DNA of 64,000 nucleotides from positions 4,009,001 through 4,073,000 of the forward strand of contig NC_081807.1 of the NCBI RefSeq assembly GCF_030704535.1, given 5' to 3'. The notes beneath the pieces are model-generated. The model was not told where the DNA came from and did no database searches. It saw only the letters and a program-made list of their open reading frames with translations. This document shows, one piece after another, positions 13,049-23,674 of this stretch. Within the stretch, counting starts at the first letter, position 1; each line of letters begins with the position of its first letter. The position numbers were made by a program, and so were the translations under genes. This stretch comes from Vitis vinifera (lineage: Eukaryota; Streptophyta; Magnoliopsida; Vitales; Vitaceae).

Positions 13049-13057
13049 TATTTTTAA

Positions 13058-13732
13058 TATTGTATATATCCATTATTTTAGTTAGTTTCCTTTTGCTATT
13101 TGTGGTAGTTTTGGTTTGACTACATCCTATGACAAGTATATATTGTACAAAAACTTCATGAGACCATCATAATTTCTTTCTCTTCTTGTATTTGCTTTAA
13201 CATATACTTTTTTAATTGATTAAAAAAAAGTTATAATATTTTGCCATATTTTATATATGTTGGCATCATTTGTTTAATAAGCTAGTATAATCATGCAAGA
13301 AACTTACATACTTATAAATTTGAATGTGGATTGAAACACTTTATATTTTAGTTTTTATGTCAATATTATGATACTTTTTTATATGCATGTTCATCTTATT
13401 CAAAATTTATAGTTTGCATGGACCTTTTGTCTGCTCATTGTTTGTGAAAGTTTCATGTTCTAGTTACTTTTACGTAATATATTAAGATGGATCCTCAATA
13501 ATGACTAGTGTTTTAATTTTTAAGTTTTTACTCTTCTTTTATAATAAGATGTCTTAAACCCTTAAATGGTAAGGTTTCTACGATAAGCTTTATAAATTTT
13601 CATTTTAATGAAAGTTTTGTTCCATCAATTGTACGTCATTGGTCATAGTTGATGTTAATATCACATTAGAAAATAAAAATTGATTAAAAACTCTAGAAAA
13701 GTTATCATTATATCACTAGTAACATATGATTC
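13058..13732. repeat. flanking block shared between peptide-gene units
   Basis: This matches 27470-28210 in order and content, and its right part (13500 onward) also matches 17580-17810, 24840-25070 and 29785-29960. Landmarks are AAATGGTAAGGTTTCTAC, CATAGTTGATGTTAAT and the stretch ending ACATATGATTC, where the solo LTR was inserted. No gene is visible. Confidence 0.6.
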
Positions 13733-15049
13733 TGTTAGGAAATTGAGGCTAATCCAACCTATGGTAATCACTCTAGAGGGGGGGGGGGGTGAATAGGGTG
13801 ATGGTCTCTTTTCGCAAGTTTAAACTATGTGAATTTAAGAGACAATTATATGCAAGTATATGATAAGGAATATAAAGACAATTGCATATAAATTAAAGAA
13901 TAGTGAAGAGAGAATGCAAACACAAGAGTTTATAGTGGTTCGGCACAACCCGGCCTACATCCACTCTCCTCTAGCTTCAATCTTGAGCTTGAGGTTCCAC
14001 TAATTCAAGGCTTCCAAACCAAGCCTTCAAGCAATACAATTGGATTATGATTCCAATTCACCCTCTTGTAGGACTTTTGGCTCCAAGCACCCTTTACACT
14101 TCTTAAGAGATATCCCACTCTTGAACAACCCCTCAAGTGATACCCCACATTTGAAAAACTTCCTTTCAAAGATTTACAAATGAATGATCTCTAAAAAAAT
14201 CCTAGTACAAGAACTTTAAGCTCAAATGATACAAGAAAAACTAGAATTGAATGGTGCACTAAAGATATGCAAGTTTTGAAATAATGGTGCACTCAAAAAT
14301 ACTCTTCCAAGGCTCAAATATAATCAAAAAAGATTTGAGAAGGTTAAACTCTTGAAACAATGAAGATTAGAGCCTTTTTATAGAAGAAAAAAGTCAAACT
14401 AACCGTTGGGGGTTCAATCGGTCGAGCTAGGGGTTGACCGGTTGACTAGCCGTTAGCATTTAATGCTTGGTAGGTGACCGTTGGGCCTCAACCGGATCTC
14501 AACCGGACCTCGACCGAACCTCAACTGGACCTCGACCAGACCTCAACCGGTTGAGGTTCAACCTTGACCGGGAAGAGAAGGCCACTGGGAGAGAGAAAAA
14601 CTTTTTGGCATCCTTCAACCAGTCTTCGACCGGACTAGCACAATTGGTTGACCGGTTGAGCCATTTTTTGGCTCAACACCTAAACTTTTTAATACAAGTT
14701 TGAAAATCATTTAACACAAGGTTTTAGTTGAAAACATGAAATCATCAAATTCTTAAGATATTTAAAACAATATTACTCTTGGATGATTTTGGTGTATAAA
14801 TAAAGAATGAAATGTATGAAAGTCATAGTGCACCAACAACCTTACAAAGAGATCTTATGAAGCTTTGGTCTTGAAAAACTCTTCTCTTTGAGGTGGTCTT
14901 CTTCTTCATGATTTCTCCTTGGCTTGATTTGTCTTTGTGATTGCCACTTTGGAAATCGTCTTACCTAATCACACTTGAAATATGATCATTAGTTCTAAAC
15001 TTTGTTTTGTTATCATAAAAATTAAGATTAATCAAACCTTGGTTTCACA
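13733..15049 (-). mobile_element. solo LTR A, 1.32 kb, LTR retrotransposon
   Basis: On the minus strand it starts TGTGAAACCAAGGTTTG and ends CCTAACA, the TG...CA form of a long terminal repeat. A perfect 5-bp target duplication GATTC flanks it (13728-13732 and 15050-15054). No internal region or second LTR is present, so it is a solo LTR left by recombination between two LTRs. A G tract near 13780 and a CCGGTTGA-rich segment at 14400-14670 are shared with the opposite copy at 18990-20349. The open frame at 14467-14703 is only an 11-bp repeat read in frame. Confidence 0.85.
14487..14552. repeat. 11-bp minisatellite inside solo LTR A
   Basis: Six successive units of the form CTCAACCGGAC (variants CTCGACCGAAC, CTCAACTGGAC, CTCGACCAGAC, CTCAACCGGTT) run without gaps. 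The sister LTR at 18990 lacks this expansion, so it arose after the two copies separated. Confidence 0.7.
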
Positions 15050-15960
15050 GATTCTTTGTAAATAACACTTTGCATTCTATCATCTCAAATGTTATTGTAA
15101 ATCTCTTCCAGACTTTTATAAAAGGTAAACCTACTAATAGAATGACTTTTATAAAAGGTAAACCTACTAATAGAATGAATATATTATTGTAAGGATTATA
15201 ATTTGTTACTTTTTCAACTTCTTCTTCTTTTATTTTATTTTACAAAAATATTAAAAAATTATTTACCTATAAAGTTTAGTTAAATCTTTTATGACAAGTG
15301 TTATTTTTTTTTTTTACCAATAGTGTCTATACATATAGGATTTTTCCCATAAAAGGAAAAATGATTTTTTATTAAAAAAATAAAAAATATCATATGTGGA
15401 AAAATCATCTCTATAATTTCCCATAAAAGAACAAAAAAAATAAAACAATGTCATATGTGGAAAAATTTTCTATTTTAAAGATCAAATATATATTTTTTAG
15501 GGACAAAAATACCCTTGAAAAATATATATATATATTTTTCAAATTTAGGAATTATGTCCGAAAATGAAAATTGATTAAAAATTATAAAAGAGTTAACGTT
15601 ATGTCACTATAATTCTATACAAATGACTTTGTATAAAAGGAAACTTGAATGAATATATCCCACCCTTTCCAAAAATTATAATTTCCCATAAAAGAAAAAG
15701 GCATTTTAATTAATAAAATAAAATAATACCTTATGTGAAAAAACTTTTTATATCCCTTCCACAAAATTTGCATACTGTAAATTTTTCAGATACCTAGTTC
15801 ATTTTAAATCAAAGAAAATATGAGTAAAAATATCATATGAAAAAAAAAAAAAAAAAAGAACGTTTGATGAAATTTCAAAATAATGATTGTTAGTTGTATT
15901 TAACCCCAGAACTCAAGTCGAAAAAAATTAACCCAACTTGAAGAAAATTGTCATCCCATG
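15050..15960. repeat. upstream block of peptide gene 1
   Basis: This matches 28210-29140 upstream of peptide gene 3. It contains a 33-bp unit perfectly doubled (15112-15144 and 15145-15177) that is single in the other copy, and iterated motifs of the form TTTCCCATAAAAG and GTGGAAAAATCATCTCTATA (15345-15470). No gene is visible. Confidence 0.6.
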
Positions 15961-15991
15961 AACTATTACCATTTTTGTGGAGTGTGATGAG

Positions 15992-15999
15992 TATAAATA
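15992..15999 (+). promoter_or_regulatory. TATA box of peptide gene 1
   Basis: TATAAATA lies 74 bp before the ATG. The same box, after a conserved ACTATTACCATTTTTGTGG, stands 74 bp before the ATG of gene 2 and 69 bp before that of gene 3. A leader of about 40 nt is predicted. Confidence 0.65.
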
Positions 16000-16065
16000 T
16001 GTCTTACACTGCTATCCACGCAGCCATTCATTCTCTAACCTGAAGCAGCTCATCTCTACACCTCC

Positions 16066-16398
16066 ATGGCGTCTTCCAAGCAATCAACTGCTGTTGCACT
16101 CGTCCTGGTTTTTCTTATCATCTCTCTTGGTACACCACCTTTCATTATTTCTTTATTATATGTATGGGTTTATGTTAATGGCAATGAGAAATAACGTATA
16201 CAGTGGTTTCTTGTGGTAGGTGGTAAAGAGGCAGAAGCTAATTGCGATTTTCTGGGACCCAGCCAGACAAATGAGGAGTGGATCCCATGCGAGACAAATC
16301 AGGAGTGTGTCCCGGCCTGTTCTGTAAATGGATATCTCACCGGCCTGTGTACCACCGATCCTCCTACCGGGAACAATTACTGTTGCTGCTTTTATTAA
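16066..16398 (+). CDS. secreted cysteine-rich peptide, defensin-like (copy 1)
   Basis: Two exons (16066-16129 and 16220-16398) join at a phase-1, 90-nt GT-AG intron to encode 80 residues. Exon 1 is a hydrophobic signal peptide, beginning MASSKQ and ending near VFLIISLG; exon 2 is the mature peptide. An intron at the end of the signal-peptide exon is the usual layout of plant defensin-like (DEFL/LCR) genes. The eight cysteines are spaced C-x14-C-x5-C-x3-C-x9-C-x10-C-C-C, with a GYLTGLC stretch resembling a gamma-core. Compared with copy 3 the first gap is long because of an inserted 8-residue repeat. Its two extra cysteines are replaced by Ser (GPSQTN) and Trp (EEWIP). Such peptides act outside the cell in defence or signalling; the role of this one is unknown. 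DEFL membership is inferred from pattern, not from a search. Confidence 0.7.
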
Positions 16399-18989
16399 GC
16401 CCTTGTATCTCAAACTATCATCATAATAAGGGCTTAATTTGCCAATTTCATTATTAATGTATTTGCATTATGAAGGAAACAACGTTTATTTTAAATTCTT
16501 ATTCTTGATGCATTTCATATTTTCTATTTTTAAAAATAAAGAATAATAATATTATAAAATATATAAGGACATTTATGTAAAAAAAAATGTTGAACTTATT
16601 ATGTATTCTTAAAAATCACTATTAAAATTTGAGGTGGTAAAGATTTTTTTAAAAAAAAATATAATATTATGAAATATATAATGAATCTTATGTAAAAAGT
16701 GTCAATATTCCTTATATCCTTGAAAATCACTTTTAATATTTGAGGTAGTAAAATTTTTTTAATATCTCGAGGTTTTATATAAAAGTTATTATCATTTTTT
16801 GCTTTTAAGAAAATAAAAAATAAAAACTATATCTAATTAATTACTAGACATGATTTTCATTTGCAACCTTAAATACCTTGGCAATGACACATGAATGCCA
16901 AATATTGGAAAAAGAAAATGATAATTATCAATATAATCGCTAAAGGGCTAAATTATCGTCATTTTTTCGTGGCTTTGAATCACACCATACCTACATGGAT
17001 CTTGAAGTTATGATTATTTCTCTTAATAAACCTCAATGACATACAAACGATCGATGGTTGGGATTGGTAGGATCACAAATACAAAAAGTTTTAGGGATAT
17101 AATATTTTATATGAGGAGAAAACAATTCACATCTATCTTAATTATTGATAACAAACTATTCACACTATATATATGTCTTGAATTTATGATTAAAGTGATA
17201 TGAAAGGTTGGTGCACTTTTTTTAAAAAAAATATTTTAAATATTTATTATTTACCCAATATCGTTTTCATTTTCAACCTAAGTTACCTTCTTATTGACAA
17301 ACGAATAATAAAAAAAATAATTACAATTATGACTCGTGAATGCCAAATATTGAATGAATAAAAAAAAAGATAATTATAATATAAGCTATTAGAGCTTAAA
17401 ACCTAAAATTCTTGGGTCAAATTATTACCATTTTTGTGGCTTCGAATTGTACTATATATACTAGTCTTGAGTCTATGATTATACTGATATCAATGCACTT
17501 CTCTTAAATAAGTGTCTATGACATACTCCTATGATTTTTATTTTTTTAATATCTTAATTTTTATTAATTTCCTCATATCTTTTCAACCTCAATAATGACT
17601 GATGCTTTATTTTTATTTTTTTAGTTTTAACTCTTGATAAGATATCTTGAACCCTTAAACGGAAAGATTTTTATGACAAACTTTATAAATTGTCATTTCA
17701 ATGAAAGTCTTGTCTCATTGGTAATAGTTGATGTTAATGCCACGTCAGAAAATGGAAATTGGTTAAAATCTCTTGAGGAGTTAATATTATGTCACTAGTT
17801 ACATATGATTTTATGTGAATAATACTTTGCATTTTATTATTTCAAATGTTGTTGTAAATCTCATCAGGAAACTTACTAATGGAATGGATATATTATTCTA
17901 ACCTTTATAATTGTTTCTCTTTGGATTTCTTTTTATTTTATTTTATTTTCTAAAATATTAAAAAATTATACTAGTAGTATATATATGTATATATATATTC
18001 CTCCACTTCCAAAAAATATAATTTCCCATAAAAGAAAAAAACATATTTTATTTAAAAAAAATAAAACAATACCATATGTAAATAAAACAATATCACATGT
18101 GGAAAAATCATCTCTATAATTTCCCATAAGAGGAAAAAAAATATAAAAAAAAAACAATACCATTTACCTATCTATTTTAAAGATCAAATATAATTTTTGA
18201 GACAAAAATACCCTTAAAAGTTGTTAGTTTTTTCAAATTCAGGAATTATATTATTACCATGTAAAATAAAAATTGATTAAAAACTCTAAAAGAGTTTATC
18301 ATTTTCTTGGCGTATTAACAAGATTACAGGGGAGTGGAAATGGTATTCTACACTGATTACAGGTGATTACAGTGACTTTCAGTAGAATATATTTAAAAAA
18401 TATTCAAGGAATTACAATAAGTGATTTTAAATAATACAAATTAAGTCAATATCTTTGTATAAGAGTTTCATCATTTTACATCGAGACTATTACTATTTTC
18501 TATTTGTCTAACATTTTTTTAAAGGTGGTTAATAAGTATTTGATAATAACAAAATTAGGAAGCTATATATCTAATGATTTTCATGTTGCGCCCGGATAAA
18601 AGAAGGGCAATAAGGTAAGGAAAAGTTCTTTAAAATTTGTATTTTTTAAGATTTGCTCAAATCGTGATATTGTCCCTAATTTTTGTAAACACTATTTGGA
18701 TTTTAATAATCCTTTTAGTTATTGATAAAATAAATAGAGTGAAAAGAAAATGTCAATTTGATGTTTTAAGTATTGGAGTTTAAAAAAAGTAATGTTATTT
18801 ATATATTATTTGTATTATTTCCTATTTAATTTAATTCTTTATTTTATTGAGATAAGAATGAAAGAAATCTTTCTATAAAAAGCATTTAATTCTAATTAAA
18901 CTTTTTGGGGTTTAATTTCTTTTGTTTGTGGATAAAATATTATCTCTAGTACATATATATTATTTGATAATAATTTATTGAAAGTCTAT
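16399..18989. repeat. downstream blocks of peptide gene 1, with relic promoters
   Basis: No intact gene is visible. The stretch matches 23675-25640 downstream of gene 2. It holds an internally doubled block (16500-16620 and 16630-16770) and decayed promoter-like segments that resemble the peptide promoter (AAATTATTACCATTTTTGTGG at about 17419-17439, and a poorer one at 16955-16980). The right part repeats the upstream block (17580-18300). At 18308-18420 is the segment GGTGATTACAGTGACTTTCAG that stands before gene 4 and the pseudogene, but no exon follows it here. Confidence 0.6.
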
Positions 18990-20349
18990 TGTGAAACCAA
19001 GGTTTGGTTAATCTTGATTTTAATGATAACAAAACAAGGTTTAGAACTAATAATTATATTTCAAGTGTGATTAGGTAAGACGATTTCCAAAATGGCAATC
19101 ATAAAGACAAATCAAATCAAAGAGAAATCATAAAAAAAAAAAAAAAAAAGACCTCAAAGAGAAGTGTTTTGCAAGATCCAAGTTTCATAAGATCTCTCTG
19201 TAAGGTTGTTGGTGCATTAAGATTTTCATATATTACATTCTTTACTTATGCACCAAAATCATCCAAGAGTTATTTTGTTTTAAATATTTTAAAATTAGAT
19301 AATTTCATGTTTTTAACTAAAATATTGTGTCAAATGTTTTGCAAACTTGTTTAAAAGGTTTTAAGTTGAAAAAGTTGGTTGTTGAACCAAAAACGGCTCA
19401 ACCGGTTGAACCAAATGAGGAATCGATCGACCCCTAGTTCAATCGGTCGAGGGGTGTAAAAAAATCTTTTCTCTTTTCTAGAATGGTTGTTCAACCGATC
19501 AAGGTTGAACAAGAATCAGTCAACCCCCACCTCAACCGGTCGAGGTCTGGTCAAAGGGCAGTCGAGATCCAACGGTTACTTGTCAAACATTAAATGCTAA
19601 CGGTTAGTCAACCAGTCGACCCCTATCTTGATCGGTAGAACTCCCAATGGCTAGTTTGACTTTTTTTCCTCAATAAAAAGACTTTAATCTTCATTGTTTC
19701 ATGAGGTTAATCTTCCTAAACTTTTTTTGAATATATTTGAGCTTTGGGAGAGTGTTTTGAGTGCATAATTGTTCTAAAACTTGCATATTATTAGTGCATC
19801 ATTCAATCCTAGTTTACTTGTATCATTTGAGCTTAAAGTTTTGTACTTGGAGTTTGTGAAATTATTTATATATCTTTGAGATGAAGAATCTAAGTGTAAG
19901 GTATCACTTAGGGATTCTCAAGTGTGGAGTATTACTTGAGGGATTGTTCAAAAGTGGGGTATCTCTTGAGAAGTGTAAATGGTGCTTGGAGCCAAAAGTC
20001 CAAGAGGGTGGATTGAAATCATAATCCAATTGTATTGCTTGAATGTTTGGTTTGGAAGCCTTGAATTAGTGGAATCTCAAGCTTGAGATCGAAGCTAGAA
20101 GAGTGTGGATGTAGGCCGCGTTGTGTCAAACCACTATAAAAATCTTGTGTTTGCATTCTCTCTTCTCTACTCCTTTATTTTATATGCAACTGTCTTTGCA
20201 TTGTTTTATTATATACTTGAATATATTTGTCTCTTACATTCATATAATTTAAATTTGCAAAAAGAGACCATCACTCTATTCCCCCCCCCCCCCCCCCCTC
20301 CCCTCTAGGGTGATTACCATAGGTTTGGATTAGCCTAATTTTTCTAACA
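18990..20349 (+). mobile_element. solo LTR B, 1.36 kb, same family as solo LTR A
   Basis: It starts TGTGAAACCAAGGTTTGGTT and ends TTTCTAACA. It is the inverted counterpart of 13733-15049. The flanks TCTAT (18985-18989) and CCTAT (20350-20354) fit a 5-bp target duplication with one change. It has the same CAACCGGTTGA-rich middle and a C tract near 20281-20298 where LTR A has G. Again no internal region remains. LTRs A and B form an inverted pair around peptide gene 1. Confidence 0.82.
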
Positions 20350-20354
20350 CCTAT

Positions 20355-22000
20355 TATTTCTCAAAAATTTGTGTAAACATATAAGAAGCTTGATGGTTTT
20401 TATGTTAAGGTAATACATTTCTCATAATAATTATTAAATTGATGTTATAAACTTGTGGTGATATCAACTTAAACTAATATTAGGCTCATAAAATTTAATA
20501 AGGTAATATTATTAAATTAAGAGTTTTTGTTTCTTAACATAAACATCTCATCAAAATTTGATTCTAAATAAATTAGGCGAGAAGTTCAAGTAATTAACTT
20601 CTTTGTTATGATTTTTATGCATCTCATTTATAAAATAATTAAAAAAAAAAAAATCATGTTTGTAGTATTATCATATTTTATATATCTATGAGATAGTTGC
20701 AATTCAATATGCATTAAATTTTAACCAAAAATAAATTTGAATAAGATGTGTTATCATGAAATTATTTGCACATTAAAATTATTATGTTAAGAAATATAAT
20801 CTTAATCGATTAATTCTAAATATGAAATACTTATTTGCTTAATTGAGTATATATTAATAAGTATACTATTTTGACACATAATCTTGTTTAATTATTAGTA
20901 ATTTTATTCCTTTTAATATTTGATCATAGAAGTTTTTTTAAATAGTAATTTGTTCTCCATTGAAGATCAAGGATTGTTGTAACAATTTAGACTCAATTGA
21001 AGTATAAATAGGATTGGTAAATGTTTTGAACTTAAAATTATTTTTTGTAAAGTTTTTGAAAAAATAAAGGACATTCAAGCGAGGAGCAGCACTCAAGTGT
21101 TGATCACTCAAGCGCCCCACACTGTTCAAGCACTCAAGCTACCAAAGTGGGCTCAAGTGGCCATGAATTTCCAACCAAGATTATTTCATGCAAATTTGAT
21201 TTGGAAGTCTTTTAAAACCAAGCCTCTTTGGGATTTACTCCAATAAATACCTCATTATAATCCTTGAGCGTAGGAGATGGTTTTTAAAGATTATAAAGAT
21301 TAGAAAAAGACCTCAAACTTATTGAGAAGTTCTCATTGAGGAGAAAGCAAAGTATCACACCATTTCCAATATCTCATTCAATGATTCGATCTTTGAATCT
21401 TGCGTTGAAGACTTTCATCCATTCAACGAGGTTGAAGTGATCCACTAGAGCAATTAAAGGTTGTTGCATTATAGACGTGAATTAAGTTGTAGGTACTAGA
21501 AAGTGAGTCTTTAGGGTAAAACAGTCAAGTAAATTTGTATAACTTGATTTTGTATAGTGGATTTAGAGTAGTAGGCCTTAGATCTCATAATTTTTTATCT
21601 CTGTAGTTAGTGTAATGGTTTTTCACTCAAAAATCTTGTAACCATTGCATATCTCTTAATTTCATTGATATATCATTAAATAATTGATCATCCTTAACAT
21701 CTAGCATGTTATCCCTAGAAGATAAAAATAATATTTCTATATTTAAAGATTTCAAGTATAACTCATTTGGTTATACAAGGTATCGTAGTATCGTAAGGAT
21801 AAAAATTGGGGATAATACATATAAATTTTTATTTTAAAATTTAAAATCACTCATTCACCCCCTTTGGGTGTTCCTTATTGAACTTTCAGTTTTCATATAT
21901 ATATATATATATAATGATTATAATGTGATTTTGATAGAAATTTTTTAACTTTAAAAATATATGACAACCTTTATATACATATAATAAGAAAAGTCAATCA
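20355..22000. repeat. duplicated block (copy 2), with empty MULE site
   Basis: This is collinear with 6818-7163 joined to 9953-11260, including the CTCAAGCG-rich segment (21068-21135) and the stretch before ACTCATTCACCCCC. At 20694-20702 it reads TAGTTGCAA without an insertion, exactly where copy 1 carries the MULE. A short (TA)n run lies at about 21896-21912. No gene is visible. Confidence 0.65.
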
Positions 22001-22239
22001 AATATGAAAATCATGAAATTATAATTAGTATATTTTTGTATTTTAGTTATTTTCATTTTCTTATTTTTAGTAGTATAAATAAATCCTTTATTTTAGTTAG
22101 TTTCCTTTTCTTATTTTTGGTAATTTTAGTTTGACTACATACTATGACAAGTATATATTGTACAAAAACTTCATCAATGAAAGTTAAAGACCATTTCATA
22201 ATTTTTTACCTTTTCTTGTATTTGATTTATTGGATTAGA

Positions 22240-23070
22240 GCATTTCTAAGCTCTCACAAGGAGAAATTTCTCAAGTGGTTGAAACCAAACAAAATCAATT
22301 TCTCTCTCATACTCTTCAAGCACATCTCTTTCTCTTCAAATACGTCTCTCAATTCTTAATCGCTATGACAATGTCTTTCTCAAACTCAATTCAACAAACT
22401 ACTCATCATGACATTTTCAATTTAGTGTCATCCTTATTGGTTATGATTTAATAGGATTTATTGATGGAACCTACCCTTGTCCTCTTCCCATTCTCAACAA
22501 CACTCCTAATTCTGAATATTCCTTATGAGTTAAACAAGATTCTTAGTGTCATCATTATCTTTGTCACTCCCACTCCCACTCTCATTTTGTTCATCGCATC
22601 TGCACGAACCTTCCACAAGGTTTGGACAACTTTGGCTAACACCTATGTCAAACCATCATGTGGTCGACTCACTATACTCAACGAACAACTTTGGCTCCTC
22701 ACCAAAAACACTTAATTAATCACAAAATATTTGCAATACGCTAGAACCATTTTTGATGAACTCACTTTGTTCAATGCTGCACTAGATCATGAAGATTTTA
22801 TCTTCCAAATCCTTGGTGATCTAGATGATGATTACAAGGATCTTTGCTTTGCTATTCACGTTCATGAAAGCCCGATCACCTTTGACGAATTACATGAGAA
22901 ACTCCTCAATCATGAAACACATCTTAAATATAAAGTGGAAAAGAACTATTCCAAGACACTTGATAACACCTACCTTACCTTCAAACAACCCCATAACCAA
23001 CATCAACCACCTTCCCATTATCCTCAAAACCTGATTAACCAAAGTGATCCACTCTTCTATCCAAACTAAA
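22240..23070 (+). pseudogene. Copia-type gag fragment (UBN2-like), copy 2, decayed
   Basis: This is the best preserved of three copies: 22731-23069 reads without a stop through FDELTLFNAALDHEDFIFQI, DDDYKDLCFAIHVHESPITF, DELHEKLLNHE and HNQHQPPSHYPQN. A stop separates it from the upstream frame (22461-22715, with TFHKVWTTLANTYVKPS and LNEQLWLL). No other retrotransposon domain follows. It is dead and was carried along by the segmental duplication. Confidence 0.78.
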
Positions 23071-23264
23071 AAAGTTTTCTTATCTTATTTTTGGTAATAT
23101 ATATATAATTTATTTTAGTTAATTTGATTTTCTTATTTTTAACTGTCTATATATCCCTTATTTTAGTTAGTTTCCTTTTAGATTTTTGGTAGTTTTGATT
23201 TGACATGAGAAATCAAGTCGAAAGAAATTAACAACTATTACCATTTTTGTGGAGTGTGATCCAG

Positions 23265-23272
23265 TATAAATA
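23265..23272 (+). promoter_or_regulatory. TATA box of peptide gene 2, shortened upstream region
   Basis: TATAAATA stands 74 bp before the ATG, as in copy 1. Only about 65 bp of promoter homologous to copies 1 and 3 remains upstream: near 23200 the sequence changes abruptly to the retroelement flank that in unit 1 lies near 13125. A stretch of about 30 bp between GAAATTAA and CTATTACC is missing too. Confidence 0.6.
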
Positions 23273-23338
23273 TGTCTTAGACTGCTATCCACGCACCCAT
23301 TCATTCTCTAACCCGAAGCAGCACATCTCTACACCTCC

Positions 23339-23674
23339 ATGGCGTCTTCTAAGCAATCAACTGCTGTTGCACTCGTCCTGTATTTTCTTATCATCTCTCT
23401 TGGTACACCACCTTTCAATATTTCTTTATTATATGTATGGGTTTATCTTAATGGCAATGAGAAATAACGTATACAGTGGTTTCTTGTGGTAGGTGGTAAA
23501 GAGGCAGAAGCACTGAACTGCGTTTTTCTGGGACCCTGCCAGACAAATCAGAAGTGTGTCCCATGCCAGACAAATGAGGAGTGTGTTCCAGCCTGTTCTG
23601 CAAATGGATATTCCACCGGCATGTGTACCACCGAGCCTCCTACCGGGAACAATTACTGTTGCTGCTTTTATTAA
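23339..23674 (+). CDS. secreted cysteine-rich peptide, defensin-like (copy 2, 10 Cys)
   Basis: Exons 23339-23402 and 23493-23674, with a 90-nt phase-1 intron, encode 81 residues. The signal peptide is nearly that of copy 1, with a Val-to-Tyr change (LVLYFLI). The mature part has ten cysteines: C-x5-C-x5-C-x2-C-x5-C-x3-C-x9-C-x10-C-C-C. The additional pair comes from a doubled module, GPCQTNQKCVP followed by CQTNEECVPAC. Copies 3 and 4 have this module once. Ten-cysteine forms would allow a fifth disulphide; whether it forms is unknown. The gene lies about 0.3 kb after a dead gag fragment, so its upstream region is unusually short. Assignment as defensin-like rests on gene layout and cysteine pattern. 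Confidence 0.7.

Noticed and set aside
14467..14703. 78-residue frame rich in DLDRTSTGP repeats
   Set aside because: It is an 11-bp minisatellite of solo LTR A read in frame.
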